DNA of 18,849 bases from Darksidea phi (taxonomy: Eukaryota > Ascomycota > Dothideomycetes > Pleosporales > Lentitheciaceae): assembly GCA_030770425.1 (NCBI GenBank), contig JASJFT010000410.1:1-18849 (forward strand), written 5' to 3'. This document shows, in pieces, positions 1-10,198 of the stretch; the stretch's first letter is position 1, and the number at the start of each line of letters is the position of its first letter. A program made the translations under genes and the position numbers. Below the pieces are notes generated by a model. That model was not told where the DNA came from. It saw only the letters and a program-made list of their open reading frames with translations, and searched no databases.

Positions 1-712
1 TAATAAAGATTTAACTACTTTAAATATACTATACTCTTTTAACTTCTATTTTTTATCTTTATATTAAAATACTTATTTCTCTTTCTATTCTTTACTATAC
101 TATTCTAACTACTTCTATCTATTTTCTTTTTTTAATCTTTATCTCTTCTATCTCTCTATCTTTATCTTTAACTTAATTAATTAGACTTTATTTATACTAA
201 CTTATATTTTTTATATTTCGTTATTATTCTTCTTAATATAGCTTAATAACCCTACTTCCTTAAATACCCTAAACCTTAAAGGTTTATATACTAATATCCG
301 TTATTATTATCTTTAATCTTAATTCTACCTAGCTATTATAATCTAGAAACTTATATATTAGATCTAAAAGAGTAAATATAACTAGTATAGTAATTAGATA
401 TCTAACTAGTAGGTACTCTAGACCCTATATACCTAATATCTATAAAGATATAAAGACCGGTCTTAAGAAAGAGTAGATTTTATTCTCTATAAATACTCTT
501 CTTACCTATTATTCTACCCGGTATAATCTCTCTTACCTAGATTATTCTAAAAATTCCTATATTTAATAAAATACCCTATCTTAAATAAAACGGCTCTTTT
601 TAAATACGGAGCTACGTTTCTTATACTCTTCTTCTCCTTTTTTAAATCTAAGTATATTAAAAAAACCTTAGACTAACTAATATATACTCTAGACTCTAAA
701 ATACCTTAGACT
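1..712. other. AT-rich stretch without recognisable gene
   Basis: The first 240 bases are strongly pyrimidine-biased on the plus strand, made of short T/C runs separated by TA. This fits a decayed pyrimidine-rich low-complexity tract. From 240 to 712 no reading frame on either strand gave a convincing protein. The only structure seen is the weak terminus-like pair at 461-506, listed separately. Confidence 0.5.
461..506. repeat. Possible degenerate element-terminus palindrome
   Basis: TTAAGAAAGAGTAGA at 464-478 is one or two bases from the terminus consensus TTAGAAAAGAGTAGA found at the clear junctions downstream. It is followed about 15 bases later by TACTCTTCTTACC at 494-506, which resembles the opposite arm. 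The C-rich extension is weak here. If real, this would be the left boundary of a ~4.1-kb element ending at 4630. The match is imperfect, so the call is tentative. Confidence 0.3.
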
Positions 713-862
713 CGACTCTATATTTTTAGGTTCTAAAAAGTATTAAGCTTAAGTCTATATTTTCGGGTCCTAAAAAGTATTAAGCTCGAGTCTATATTTT
801 CGGGTCCTAAAATACCTTAGACTTAATTCTATATTTTTAGGTATCTAAATTACCTTATATAA
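713..862. repeat. 37-bp minisatellite, four units
   Basis: The marker TCTATATTT recurs at 717, 754, 791 and 828, an exact 37-bp period. Units read roughly TCTATATTTT, then CGGGTCCTAAAA, then AGTATTAAGCTCGAG. Units differ mainly by transitions, including TTTAGG in one where others have TTCGGG, a CG/TA exchange. The unit looks related to the 37-41-bp array at 3121-3455, sharing the pattern TATA, TCGGG, CTAAAA, AAG. Confidence 0.85.
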
Positions 863-954
863 GTTAATATATCTTTAGGTCTATAAATATAGTCTATTTA
901 ACTTCCGTCTATATATAGTATCCTCTTAAGTAATTTTATATACTAGGTATACTT

Positions 955-1060
955 ATCTAGAATCTAAAGCTTAAAGTATATACTCCTATATACTTCCTAG
1001 AAGTAACTATTAAAAGAAACTACTAGATTATATATATCTGACGTCTAAATAATTAGTATA
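955..1060. repeat. ~95-bp dispersed repeat, copy 1
   Basis: This copy contains TCTAAAGCTTAAAGTATATA, then CCTAGAAGTAACTA, then AAAAGAAACTACTAGATTATATATATCT in that order. The same order occurs at 2932-3060 and 3462-3600. Copies differ by small gaps and transitions. It lies just downstream of the first minisatellite, mirroring the arrangement around the second one. I see no coding potential in it. Confidence 0.65.
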
Positions 1061-1525
1061 TATACTAGATATATACTTCTAAGTCTAGGGTCTAAAGAGT
1101 AAAGCTCTTACGAAAGTAATACTAAAATTAATATTACTACCCGCGATATATAGATTCTAGCTTAGCTTTATTAAAAGACTATTATAGAGGATAACTCTTC
1201 GATTACTTTTAAGTAGCTTAATATATCTAGAGCTAATATATAGCTATTAATTATAGAGCTATAATTATTAAATTTAAGAGTATCCGTTAGCTAAGGGTAT
1301 AACTATAAATAGCTCGCTTATAGAGCTATTTCGAAATTATAAGTATTAAAGATAATACTATATAATAGTATTAGAGTATATAAAGAGTAGAGAGAGGTAC
1401 CCATTCGAAGTATATATAGTAAATAACCTTAGGTATTTAATTAGAAAAAGTAAATATAGTATCTTAGGAAAGAATAGCTAGAGAAATAAAAGTAACTAGT
1501 AGAAGACGCGAACTAGAATAGTAAT
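1060..1525. other. AT-rich stretch without recognisable gene
   Basis: No reading frame on either strand gave a convincing relict here. The stretch contains one of the three ATG triplets of the window, on the minus strand at 1404-1402. That opens a 28-codon frame to a stop near 1318, the longest ATG-started frame present. There is no family resemblance, and I do not regard that frame as a gene. Confidence 0.4.
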
Positions 1526-1850
1526 ATTCTAGACTAAGGTTAGAATAAGTATTTAAGACTTAAACTTAATTACTATAAAAACGAGTTTGAGGCTATTATA
1601 TACTATTATTCTACCTATAAATAACTAATTATAGAATCTTTAAAAGTAAACGGTCTCTCTAATTAGTATTTCTACTTTTCTTAAAGGTATAGATTAAGCG
1701 AGAACGAGTTTATATCTAGAGTAATTATCTAGTATAACTCTAATTAATAATTTTATCTATTAGAATTCTACTTATTAAGCTAAATATATACTCCCGAGTC
1801 TAAGATTTAAAAGATAAAGTATATATCTAATATATCCCGCTATATCTAGT
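1526..1850 (+). pseudogene. Weak relict coding region, possibly gag-like
   Basis: A plus-strand frame reads reasonably as protein if TAA/TAG are taken as Gln, with stretches such as RLSENEFISRVI and STYKQLIIESLKVNG. The mix of aromatic, Gln and charged residues is loosely like the capsid part of LTR-retrotransposon Gag proteins, and a repeat-rich region follows it. No diagnostic motif (CCHC knuckle, protease DSG) could be read. Unrelated coding sequence, or chance, remains possible. The call rests only on frame appearance. Confidence 0.2.
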
Positions 1851-2510
1851 AATAGATACTTCTAATAACTTCTACTCCGAGTATATTACTAATATAAGCT
1901 ATACCCTCTAGCTAGATAGATAATACTAATAGAGTAAAAGAGCCGTTTAAACTTAAAAATATCCTACCGTATCTAACGGCTAAATACTTCGAATAACTTC
2001 TACTTTAAGCGTAGCTCTAGTACGAGCTATACCCTCTAACTAGATAAATAATATAGATAAAGTAAATAGAGCTACCTCTACTTCTTTATTTTAAAAACTA
2101 AATAAAGTAGATTTAATACCGCCCGTAGCGTATATACCTATTTAAAAAGGATAGAATAGTACTATAAATAGAGCTACCTCTACTCCTTTATTTTAAAAAC
2201 GAAAGTTAGTTAGATTAATACCGCCTATAGTATACGTACCCGTTTAAAAAGTATTAAATACTACCTCTAATAGAGCCGCCTCTACTCCTTTATTTTAAAA
2301 ACTAAATAAAGTAAATTAATACCGTCCGTAGCTAGTACCCCTCTAAAAAAGTAGATAGAACGAAAATATAGTATATAACTAAAACGTTCCTTCTAGCTAT
2401 ATTATATAGAGATACCTAAAATTACCCTTATTTAGTAAATAGAGCCGCCTCTACTCCTTTATTTCGAAAATAAAAGTTAGTTAGATTAATACCGCCTATA
2501 GCGTACGTAT
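1850..2510. repeat. Complex tandem repeat block (~102-bp and longer units)
   Basis: The segment GCYRCCTCTACTYCTTTATTT begins at 2071, 2173, 2275 and 2444, spacings of 102, 102 and 169 bp. Each is followed by AAAAC, an AGT-rich piece and then AATACCGYCYRTAGC. Immediately upstream, two ~85-bp segments (about 1852-1935 and 1982-2066) share CTTCTAATAACTTCTACT-like and GCTATACCCTCTA motifs. A 102-bp period equals 34 codons, and in one plus frame the unit reads like a repeated peptide containing RLIPPIAYV, but the 169-bp interval breaks that frame. It could be a decayed protein-repeat region or a non-coding satellite. Confidence 0.7.
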
Positions 2511-2931
2511 CTATTTAAAAATAATTAGAATAAAAAGATAATAGTATACCTTTATAAAAGCTCTTTTTAAAGTATATAGAGCTATTTCCGCTTCTATATT
2601 ATAAGATATACTTAAATATAGAGTTAATTATAAATATATTATCTTTACTTATTTAGTTTAAAAAACTTTATCTTCTATTTTAAACTCCTTTCTACCCTAT
2701 CTATAAGAGGATTCTCCTTAATTTTTACTTACTAATAGATAGTATAATAGAGAACGACTTATTATTATAAGAACGGATAAGCTAGTTCTAGTAAGGGTAA
2801 TAAGAGGGACTCTATATCTTACTCGAGTCTTTTAAATATAGTATAGATTACGAGTAATATCTCTACTTATCGAGTTCGTAAGTTAAAATCTAGAACCTAC
2901 TTAAGCTCGAAAGTATAGAAAATATATTATC
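2511..2931. other. AT-rich stretch without recognisable gene
   Basis: No frame, repeat or palindrome longer than a few bases stood out between the tandem block and the second copy of the ~95-bp repeat. Confidence 0.4.
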
Positions 2932-3062
2932 TATTCGAAGTTTAAAAGCTAAAGTATATATTAACTATATTAGCCCTAGAAGTAACTATAAAAAGAAATT
3001 ACCGTATTATATATATCTAGAGTCTAAAGCTTAAAGTATAATATAGCTATATACTTTAAGTA
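2932..3062. repeat. ~95-bp dispersed repeat, copy 2
   Basis: This shares TTTAAAAGCTAAAGTATATA, CCCTAGAAGTAACTA and ATATATATCTAGAGTCTAAAG with copies 1 and 3. After the main unit the opening motif restarts (AGTCTAAAGCTTAAAGTATA at 3031-3050), so the repeat was probably tandem once. It sits immediately left of the 3121-3455 minisatellite. Confidence 0.65.
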
Positions 3063-3120
3063 CTAACTACTCTCTAAAGTTATAGGGTAGCTAGTATAGT
3101 AGGTCCTAACTATATATCTA

Positions 3121-3455
3121 GAACGCCGAGAAATAAAATACTATATATTTTATTATATATTCGGAGTATTAAAAAAGATAAGCTAATTTTCTTTATATAC
3201 CTAAGGCGCTAAGAAAAGACTAGCTTATTTTTATTATATACCCGAGATACTAAGAAGAAATAAAAACGTACTATATTTTACTATATATTCGGAGCGCCGA
3301 AAGAAAGATAAGCTAATTTCTATACTTAGAGTACTAAAAGAAAGAAGAGCTAATTTTTATACTTAAGGTACTAAAAGAAAGATAAGCTACTATTCTATAC
3401 TCGGGGTACTAAAAGAAAGATAAGTTACTATTCTATACTTAGAATACTAAAGTCG
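3121..3455. repeat. 37-41-bp minisatellite, about eight units
   Basis: Units begin near 3121, 3162, 3201, 3242, 3290, 3327, 3364 and 3402. The core is GG(R)GYRCYRAAAGAAAGATA followed by AGCTAATTTYTATACT. The last four are 37-38 bp and very similar; the unit at 3242 is longer and more diverged. At the same place some units have CGCCG and others TATTA or TACTA, a clear CG/TA dinucleotide exchange. A partial unit follows at 3440. It looks related to the array at 713-862. Confidence 0.85.
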
Positions 3456-3461
3456 CTTTCT

Positions 3462-3600
3462 AAATATATATATATACGCGGGCCTAGAAAGTAACTACTA
3501 AAAGAAATTACTATAGTATATATATCTAGGGCCTAAAAGCTAAAGTATATAGCTAATATATAGGCCCTAGAAGTAAATACTAAAATAACTATAAATAGCT
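3462..3600. repeat. ~95-bp dispersed repeat, copy 3
   Basis: This contains GGCCTAGAAAGTAACTACTA, AAAAGAAATTAC and TATATATCTAGGGCCTAAAAG, then restarts with GGCCCTAGAAGTAAATACTA at about 3573. Together with copy 2 it brackets the second minisatellite. Confidence 0.65.
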
Positions 3601-4629
3601 TATATAATAGGTAGGAACCTCTATAAAACTAATAATCTTTCTTATAGAGAGGACTTAGTTATTACTTTAATAATTCTTACTCGGCTACGTCGGCCTATAT
3701 AAAAGGCTATAGAGTAGGTCTTCTAGCTACTACTTACTAGTACCTTTATTTTAAAACTACTCTTTAGGGCTACTTATACGTAGCTTAATTTAAAAGTTAA
3801 ATATTATAAGGTATAGCTCTAAAACCTAAAGAATAAAAAAGGCCTTTAGCTAGACGGATAGCTCCGATCGTCTTTTAAAACGAATTATTATTACTATTAT
3901 ATATAGTAGGAATCGAAAATATATTCTATAGACTCTAATATATAATAAAGATCGAAAAAGACTAATAAATATACCTATATAGGTTAGGAGTATAACCGAA
4001 TCTCTCTATATATATATATATAGAGCGGGTAATATCTAAAAACTAGAGAATATTAACTTATCTATAGTATAGTAAGAAATATTATCTATAGTATTTAGTT
4101 TATAGTATATAAATATAATTAGGGATAACTAGAGAGATTAAAGATAGTTAAAATAGGTAACTAGCCGACCGAAAATCGCTTTATATAGAGTATATATTTC
4201 TAAAACTAATAATAGATAGATAAAATAGAGTATTAACTAAATATAAATAATAGAATATAGGAAGAAGATAATATAGGTTATAGATAGAGATTTAATATAT
4301 CTAGCCGTACTTAAGATAAGAAAATAAATCTAATTTTTATAAATATATATAGAAGAGACCAAGTAGACGAAAGTCTTCGAGCGTAGATATATATATAAAA
4401 ATAGAACTAAGTAAAAGAATAATATATACTATATATAGTAGGATTAAGATATAAGAAGGAAGAGTATAAGAAAAAGAGGAAGATTAGAAAAGAGAAGATC
4501 TATATCTATAGATATAAGAATAGATATTAGCTACCCTAACTATAAGATCTATTATAAGGGACTAAGGCTAATTATACTAGATTAAGTCTTAGTAGAGAAG
4601 AGGGAAGAGAGAGGTTTAGAAAAGAGTAG
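3601..4629 (+). pseudogene. Relict coding region, unknown protein, ending at a terminus palindrome
   Basis: The plus frame starting at 3601 stays interpretable for about 340 codons if TAA/TAG are read as Gln/Trp. It includes a central Gln/Asn-rich part and a very basic stretch near the end (KKEEYKKKRKIRKEK, about 4453-4497). It runs into the palindrome at 4613-4648, where it reads RERFRKE before TAG at 4627. The same FRKE/LRKE ending appears at two other junctions because the reading frame crosses the same terminus. I recognise no family. The start is uncertain because ATA codons could be former ATG. Confidence 0.35.
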
Positions 4630-4648
4630 ATCTACTCTTTCCTAGACC
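4613..4648. repeat. Palindromic junction 1 (element termini back to back)
   Basis: Two 18-base arms with no loop: GGTTTAGAAAAGAGTAGA against TCTACTCTTTCCTAGACC, matching at 16 of 18 positions; both mismatches are transitions. A run of nine or more C follows the right arm and purine-rich DNA precedes the left arm. The relict genes on the two sides are convergent. I interpret it as the right end of one element abutting the left end of element A. Confidence 0.85.
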
Positions 4649-4879
4649 CCCCCCCTCCCTTAATAGGTAGATAACTATATTAGTATCCTATATACTATAC
4701 TATATATATAGCTTAATAACGAGAGTAGTATCTAAGACTTTTATATAGAAAATAAATAATAGAGTTTATATTACTATTAAGTTAAAAGGACTATATAGTT
4801 AGAAGATAGCTAATTCTTTAATAAATAAGTATACTAACTCTATTCTCTACTCCCTCTTACCTAGATAAGAAAGCTAAGA

Positions 4880-6300
4880 TAGAATCTATATCTAGAGTCT
4901 CCCCTAACTTTAACTACTTAAGTACTAAACCTAATAACTATCCCTATTACTATTAGTTAGCTACTAGTAGGTATACTAACTAATCCTTCTTAGCCTTCTT
5001 CTTTAGAGTAGGGCTACCCTTAGTATTAGTCGCCTTCTTTATATTAGTCTAACCCTTAGGCTTAGTCGTCTTATTATTAGTAGTCTAACCCTTAGACTTA
5101 GATACCTTATTATTAGTAGTCTTAGCTTCTACTATAGTTATATTAGATTCTAGCGTCCTCTTTATTATAGCTACTTACTCCGGTAGTTTATATCTAGGTC
5201 TTTTCTCTTCCTTTATTATCCCGCCCCGTATTAGAGTACTTAGTAACGACGATACTATACTTCCCTTCTTATCCTCTAGAATCGTTAATAATACGTTATC
5301 TACTCTTATCTTTTATTACTTAATATATTTAAAGTTAATTTTATTTATATCTTTAGTATTATATATAAGTAAATACTTAGATACTAGCTTCTATAGGGTA
5401 GTATAGATACTTAATAGTAGGTCTTTATATAAGATAAAGACCGTTTTACTCTTCTAAAGCTAGACTCTACTATCTTCTATTTCCGTCGCTATAACCGTAT
5501 AGTCTAAGCGGAGGTTTATAATATATAGTACTATATTATTCTTATCTAACTTAATACCCTTCTTCTTTACCTCGGGTAGGAAATTAGTATTACTAGTATT
5601 CTAAATATAATTCTCGTATACGTAGAATATACTAAGGTCTACTAGACTAAAGTAGACGTAACTATCTATATTCTCTTCTTTTTTCTCGTCGTCGGTAGAT
5701 TAACTATATAGAAGTATTACTATTTCTACTAATATATTAGAGGTATAACCTAATACCTAATATATATTAAAGGTATTTTCGACGTAGTAGGTTAGAATAA
5801 GATAAGGGTAGTATTAGCTAAATTATATAATTCTACTATAATACTATATATAAATAGAATATAACGGCGGCTAGAAGAATATATATATAAAATAGTATAT
5901 ATTATAAAGATTTAGTCTAGTATTTATATAGTAGCTTAATACGAGAGTCTTAACTTCTTCTACTTATATATTAATTCTAGTTAGACTCGTATAGTACTAG
6001 AGTAGTACGTTAAAATAGATAATAATATCTATCTTAGCTTTTATTATAATTATTAATATAATAGACTTAACCTTTACCTCTAGTACTTAAAGAATAACGG
6101 TTAGAAATATCTATTTCTAAGACGACTAGGTAAATATTAAGGTCTTTTTACCTAACTCCTCTACTTAGAAGTATATAGCTACGAGAAGGACTTAAAGTTA
6201 AATAGAGATAGAGATAAACTAATTAACTATCTCTACTATATATATATTATTAATATCTTCCTACCCTTTAATAATCTTACTATTACTATCTCGCTCTACT
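4880..6300 (-). pseudogene. Relict coding region of element A, basic repetitive C-terminus
   Basis: Read on the minus strand, about 470 codons form a coherent protein with Gln/Trp stops. Near the end (plus 4983-5130) there is a Lys/Thr/Asn-rich tail with short repeats of the type SKGQTTNNKTTKPKGQT and a final KKKAKK. Such tails are typical of nucleic-acid-binding or nuclear proteins, but that is only composition. The middle has an acidic patch (TDDEKKEENIDS near plus 5675-5710). No catalytic motif was found. The start is unclear and may lie in a divergent promoter region shared with the plus-strand gene near 6300. Confidence 0.45.
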
Positions 6301-7682
6301 ATTATCTTAATATTCTTAAGTAACTTTACTAGAAAACCCTTCGTATCTCTTCTCTTAAAGAGAGCTTCGTACTTAATAATATACGGATTCTTCTTTTATT
6401 ATATATACTTACCTCTCTTATTTACTAGACTATCCTTATTAGGGATATAAATATAATATATATTATTAGTAAAGTAAAGTAGTAGGTAAATACTAAGAAG
6501 ATTAAGAATCCGAGTACTATAGCTATTAATAAACGACTACTTAGTATTACTATCTCTATTATCGGAGCCGTAAAGAGTATAGATATAATAAGGTACGACC
6601 TAGTTATAAATAATCTAGAAAAAGAGATTATTTTTAAGACGGACTCGTAGTATAGTAGATTATAGTATTAAATTACTAATATAATATATTCTTCTATTAG
6701 GATAAACTATATACTCTAAGATATAGTTATATTAAATTATATAAACGGCCTAGATTAGTATAATATATCTTTTAATCTCGGTAGAACTAAGGAAGTCGGT
6801 AATAAACCTTTAGAATATAGTATAGGTATAGTAGAATCGAATCTACTCTAGCTATAAAAGATAACTAGTCGCCGTATTAAGCTTATAGGGATTATTAAAA
6901 GTATCTAAATTAATTATTCTCTTAACCTCTTAATTATTATCTAGGTTTTAGATAAATAATAGTAAACTCCTAAAATTACTAAATCTCTATAGAATAGGTA
7001 TTACTATAACTAATAGGACCTAGGGTAATTCTAAAAATTAAATAGTAAAAGATAAGTATATCTAGAAATTCTTTATATATTAGTACTTATTAAGTATACC
7101 TACTTAGAAGTAACTACTAAGATTAAATAGATATATTAGTTTTCTATTCTTATTAACTATACGTTCCTAACTATTCTCTTTAGCTATCTTTTAGCTAATA
7201 TTTCCCTTCTTAAGAAGGTACTTATAGAAGGTATAGGGTCTATTTCTAGTCTAAAGAGTATTATAACTTACTAGGATAACCTACTAGAAGACGAGCTTAT
7301 TATCGCCCCGAAATATAGAGTAGTCGTTTATAAGTACCTTAGTAATCTATTAAACTCTAAGTAGTATATTCTAGTAATCTTACTTACTACCTTTATAGAT
7401 AAATAGTATAAGATAAGAAGAGAAAGTATAGATATTAGTAGTAGTCTAGCGAAGAAGGTAGAATTAGGTAACCTATATTAAGGATTTAGGTACTAGTATC
7501 TTAGTAAGGCCGTTCTAGTCTTCGGCGTTATAAAGCTTCTAATCTTAGATCTTCCTCTTATTTATATACTAGTATATATTAGTACTCTAGACTATAAGCT
7601 AATAGAAAAAGAGAAGGGGCTAGAAAAGAATAGAAAATCGGGAAGTAAGGGGGAGAGAAAAAGGAGGGGTTTTAGAAAAGAG
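6300..7682 (+). pseudogene. Relict coding region of element A, unknown protein
   Basis: One plus frame carries few TAA/TAG for its length, especially after 7080, where I count about seven in the last 200 codons. That is far fewer than the opposite strand. It reads in pieces such as GRTKEVGNKPLEYSIG, LEDELIIAPKYRVVVYKYL and SLAKKVELGNLYQGFRY, and ends in a Lys/Arg/Gly-rich tail running into the right terminus (RRGFRKE). The start is uncertain, somewhere near 6300-6400 opposite the minus-strand gene. I recognise no family. Confidence 0.45.
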
Positions 7683-7712
7683 TAGATTATTTAAAAACCT
7701 ATTCTTTCCTAA
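7672..7712. repeat. Palindromic junction 2
   Basis: Left arm TTAGAAAAGAGTAGA (7672-7686), 11-base AT spacer, right arm CCTATTCTTTCCTAA (7698-7712). The flanks are purine-rich on the left and C-rich on the right. The genes on either side converge here. Confidence 0.8.
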
Positions 7713-7720
7713 GGTCCCCC

Positions 7721-7738
7721 CTCCTACCTAGGTAGGAG
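7721..7738. repeat. Perfect 18-bp palindrome next to junction 2
   Basis: CTCCTACCTAGGTAGGAG is its own reverse complement. It directly follows the C-rich tract of element B's left terminus, so the left end of B could fold into a second small hairpin. The other termini do not show it. Confidence 0.8.
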
Positions 7739-7789
7739 GTACTTACGGCTATATAGATAGCTAGTATAATATTTATTTTACTAATACTA

Positions 7790-9771
7790 ATCTAATTATA
7801 TAAAAGCCCCTCTTATAACTACTTCTTATTCTTCTTAGATAGCTTTCGACGCTCGTATAGCTTAGCCGTACTAGTAGTTTACTACTATAATAATAGATTA
7901 TCTTCTTATTTTAGTAGGTAAGGGTCGGTCCTTTACTTTACCTTAAGCTAGTCTAGCGATAATTAGTAGTTTACGGACTAGTACGTAGGGTTATTTAATA
8001 ATATATTTACTTTTTTCTCTATCTTTCAAAAATTCTTCTAGTTAGAATCGATAAATTACGGGTTATTACCGGGGCCCTCTATATTAGTATTATTAAGTAG
8101 GAGTAAGCTTATACCTTCGTATTTCTTACTAGCTAAGATAGATTAGAATAGACTCTAACTATCTTCGGATATTATAGTATAGTCTAAGATCTTCTCTAGA
8201 TCTATAGTCGATACTAGAGCTATTATACCTTAAAATCTTTTAATTTATATCTTTTTTAAGGACCTTCCGCTCTACTTCTATAATTAGGCTTTCGTCTAGT
8301 TAATAATCTACTTATTTATAGCGACTTTACGCTCTACTAGTATAATATCTCTAGGCGCTAAGCCCTATATTATAGAGTAGTTTACTAGATTCGTAGATAA
8401 TATAGCGGAATCGGTAGTAGGGTTAATTAGTAGGGTAGCTTCTTTAGCTTTAGCTTATTACTCTTCCTAACGACTAAGATTAAACGAGATACCGTCGGTA
8501 CTATTATTATACTAATTAGTTACTTTAAAGTCTAGGACGTTTTATACGTATTAAGACCTATATATAATACTATTCTTAAACTAAGTAGTTCTAGGATTAT
8601 ATAGATCTATAGTATAGACTAGTAATAGATATTTATACTTAAGAGAGATCTTCTACTTTCGAGCTCGAATAGAATATATATTAATCTCTACTACCTAATT
8701 AATCTAGCTTAGAGTAGTACCCTTAATCTAGTCTATTACTTCGGTAGTTAAGGGTTCCGGCTCTATTCCCTTCTCCTTCTTAGCGACGGGAAGAATAGCT
8801 TCTAAGTCTTTTAGATTAGTAATAGGGACCTTATTACTAGTTATACTCTTACTTTCTTCTAACCTAGCCCTACTTTATACTATAGTCTCTTTAGTCTAGT
8901 CCGTCTTCTAAGATCATCTTATATCTTTTATAGTCTACCTAACGTTAGAGACTCTAATTAGTCGGTAGTTATCTACTTTCGTATATTATAACTTATTACC
9001 CTCTTTTAGCTAGGCTATTAGCTACTTATTATTCTATTTTACTATAGTATTAACGCGGTCTAAGAATAAGTCGGAGTTAATTCTATTATTATAGAATAGA
9101 GCCGACTTCTATATAAAGAGAAGTATATATAAATTAGAATATAGCTAGATATAGAGTTAGACGTAATTATATTCTTAATAACTAACTTCTATTAGACTTA
9201 TACGGTACCGGAGGTTATTAGCTTAGTAATTAAACTTAATAGCTTTAGTAATTATCTATAGCTATAGTTATAACTCTAAGCTATTACTATCTATATTACT
9301 CTTCTTACGGTTTAGTATAGCTCGTATCTAAGAGAAGATATTATAGTACTACTTAAGTTTCTTATAATAACTAAGTATATACTTTAAGGTAGCCGGGAAG
9401 ATATTAAAATATAGCGTAAGTTTATTAAATATTTACTAGTCGTTCTTAGTAACTATCTTATTTAGGAGAGAATTTCGAACCGAGGCTTCTATACGTAAAA
9501 GAGTCTAGTTCTCTATACTTAGAAGATTAGGCTTATTTAGAGTAGTATAATCTTTATTCTTCTACTTATCGTTACTAGAGGGGAGCTTAATCTAGAGTAG
9601 TCTAATATTATTTAGTATTACGACCTTAGTAGTTAAAGGACCTATCTTAGTATCTATATCTAAACTAGTCGTTCCGTAATCTATTAAGTTATTAATAGAA
9701 GAGAATAAGAGAGGTAGAGGTATAGCCGTAAAAGAAGAAGACTAGTAGTCTAATATATAATAGTAATCTAT
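7790..9771 (-). pseudogene. Relict coding region of element B, ~650 residues, coiled-coil-like
   Basis: This is one of the clearest relict frames. On the minus strand a probable start (ATA, former ATG) lies at 9771 and the frame stays readable for about 650 codons. Pieces include SSSFTAIPLPLLFSSINNLI near the N-terminus, QIFNKLTLYFNIFPATLKYI, then VLDFKVTNQYNNSTDGISFN. The C-terminal part is Lys/Gln/Leu-rich, ending KLYERRKLSKKNKK, and looks helical. The end is ambiguous because several stop codons follow KKNKK. Upstream of 9771 the frame stays open to the right terminus, so the true start could be earlier. I recognise no family. A bare TGA (plus TCA at 8914) is one of the few TG-containing codons. 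Confidence 0.5.
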
Positions 9772-9935
9772 TATAGAGACTATAATCGACTTAGAATAGT
9801 TAGTATATAAGTCTAAGAAAGAGTATATTTTATAGTAGGGTCCGAAACTAGTATAGCTAAAGAAGAGGAGGGTTAAGAAAGAGTTAAACTTTAATAAAAG
9901 GGGATAAGTAAGTAAAGAAATAGGGGGGAGAGAGA

Positions 9936-9965
9936 TTAGAAAAGAGTAGGTCTACTTTTTTCTAA
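9936..9965. repeat. Palindromic junction 3
   Basis: TTAGAAAAGAGTAGG (9936-9950) faces TCTACTTTTTTCTAA (9951-9965) with no spacer. A G-rich tract (six G) precedes and a run of eight C follows. Here the left neighbour is the 5' side of the element B gene, so this junction is not between convergent genes. Confidence 0.85.
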
Positions 9966-10198
9966 GCCCCCCCCTCCTATAGTAAGGTATTTCGTAGTAG
10001 AAGCCGTTAAATTTATCTACTTATTATAAAAATAGATAGACTTATATATTAATCTAATATATAGTCTATATATACCTTCTATAAACCGATTTTTAGTTTA
10101 TAATAAAAAATTCTATTTAAGTTTCTAATTTAGTCTTTAGAAGCTTAAACTACCCTAAGGGGAGTAGACGAAGAAGGGGGGCCTTAGAAAAGAGTAGA
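9951..10198. mobile_element. Element C: 248-bp MITE-like element
   Basis: The left end TCTACTTTTTTCTAAGCCCC and inverted right end TCTACTCTTTTCTAAGGCCC match over about 24 bases including the C-rich tract. The interior is about 200 bp of AT-rich DNA without a readable frame. A short, gene-free interval bounded by complete inverted ends is the classical form of a miniature inverted-repeat transposable element. It is the strongest argument that the palindromes are element ends rather than gene terminators. Confidence 0.65.

Larger units (their letters stand above)
4631..7686. mobile_element. Element A: TIR element with two divergent relict genes
   Basis: The left end TCTACTCTTTCCTAGACCCC matches the inverted right end TCTACTCTTTTCTAAAACCCC, and both continue into C-rich (inverted: G-rich) tracts. 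The interior has a minus-strand relict on the left half and a plus-strand relict on the right half, both reading outward. Length is 3,056 bp. I see no transposase motif, so it could be non-autonomous or its family may be undescribed. No obvious target-site duplication is visible: the left flank is another terminus, and the right flank is an 11-base AT spacer (7687-7697). Confidence 0.6.
7698..9950. mobile_element. Element B: TIR element with one relict gene
   Basis: The left end CCTATTCTTTCCTAAGG and the inverted right end CCTACTCTTTTCTAATC both start CCTA rather than the TCTA of A, C and D. That shared private variant supports pairing these two ends as one 2,253-bp element. The interior is almost filled by one minus-strand relict gene. 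No transposase was recognised. Confidence 0.6.

Noticed and set aside
1318..1404. 28-codon minus-strand ATG frame
   Set aside because: It is the longest ATG-started frame in the window but is short, has no ribosome or family context, and lies in featureless AT-rich DNA.
4001..4025. TA dinucleotide run as a functional microsatellite
   Set aside because: TA runs are the expected end product of RIP on CA/TG-rich tracts and occur many times in the window.
7080..7600. Minus-strand continuation of the left gene of element A through this stretch
   Set aside because: It can be read as a Gln-rich protein, but needs many more stop-to-Gln corrections than the plus-strand frame in the same place, so the plus strand was preferred.
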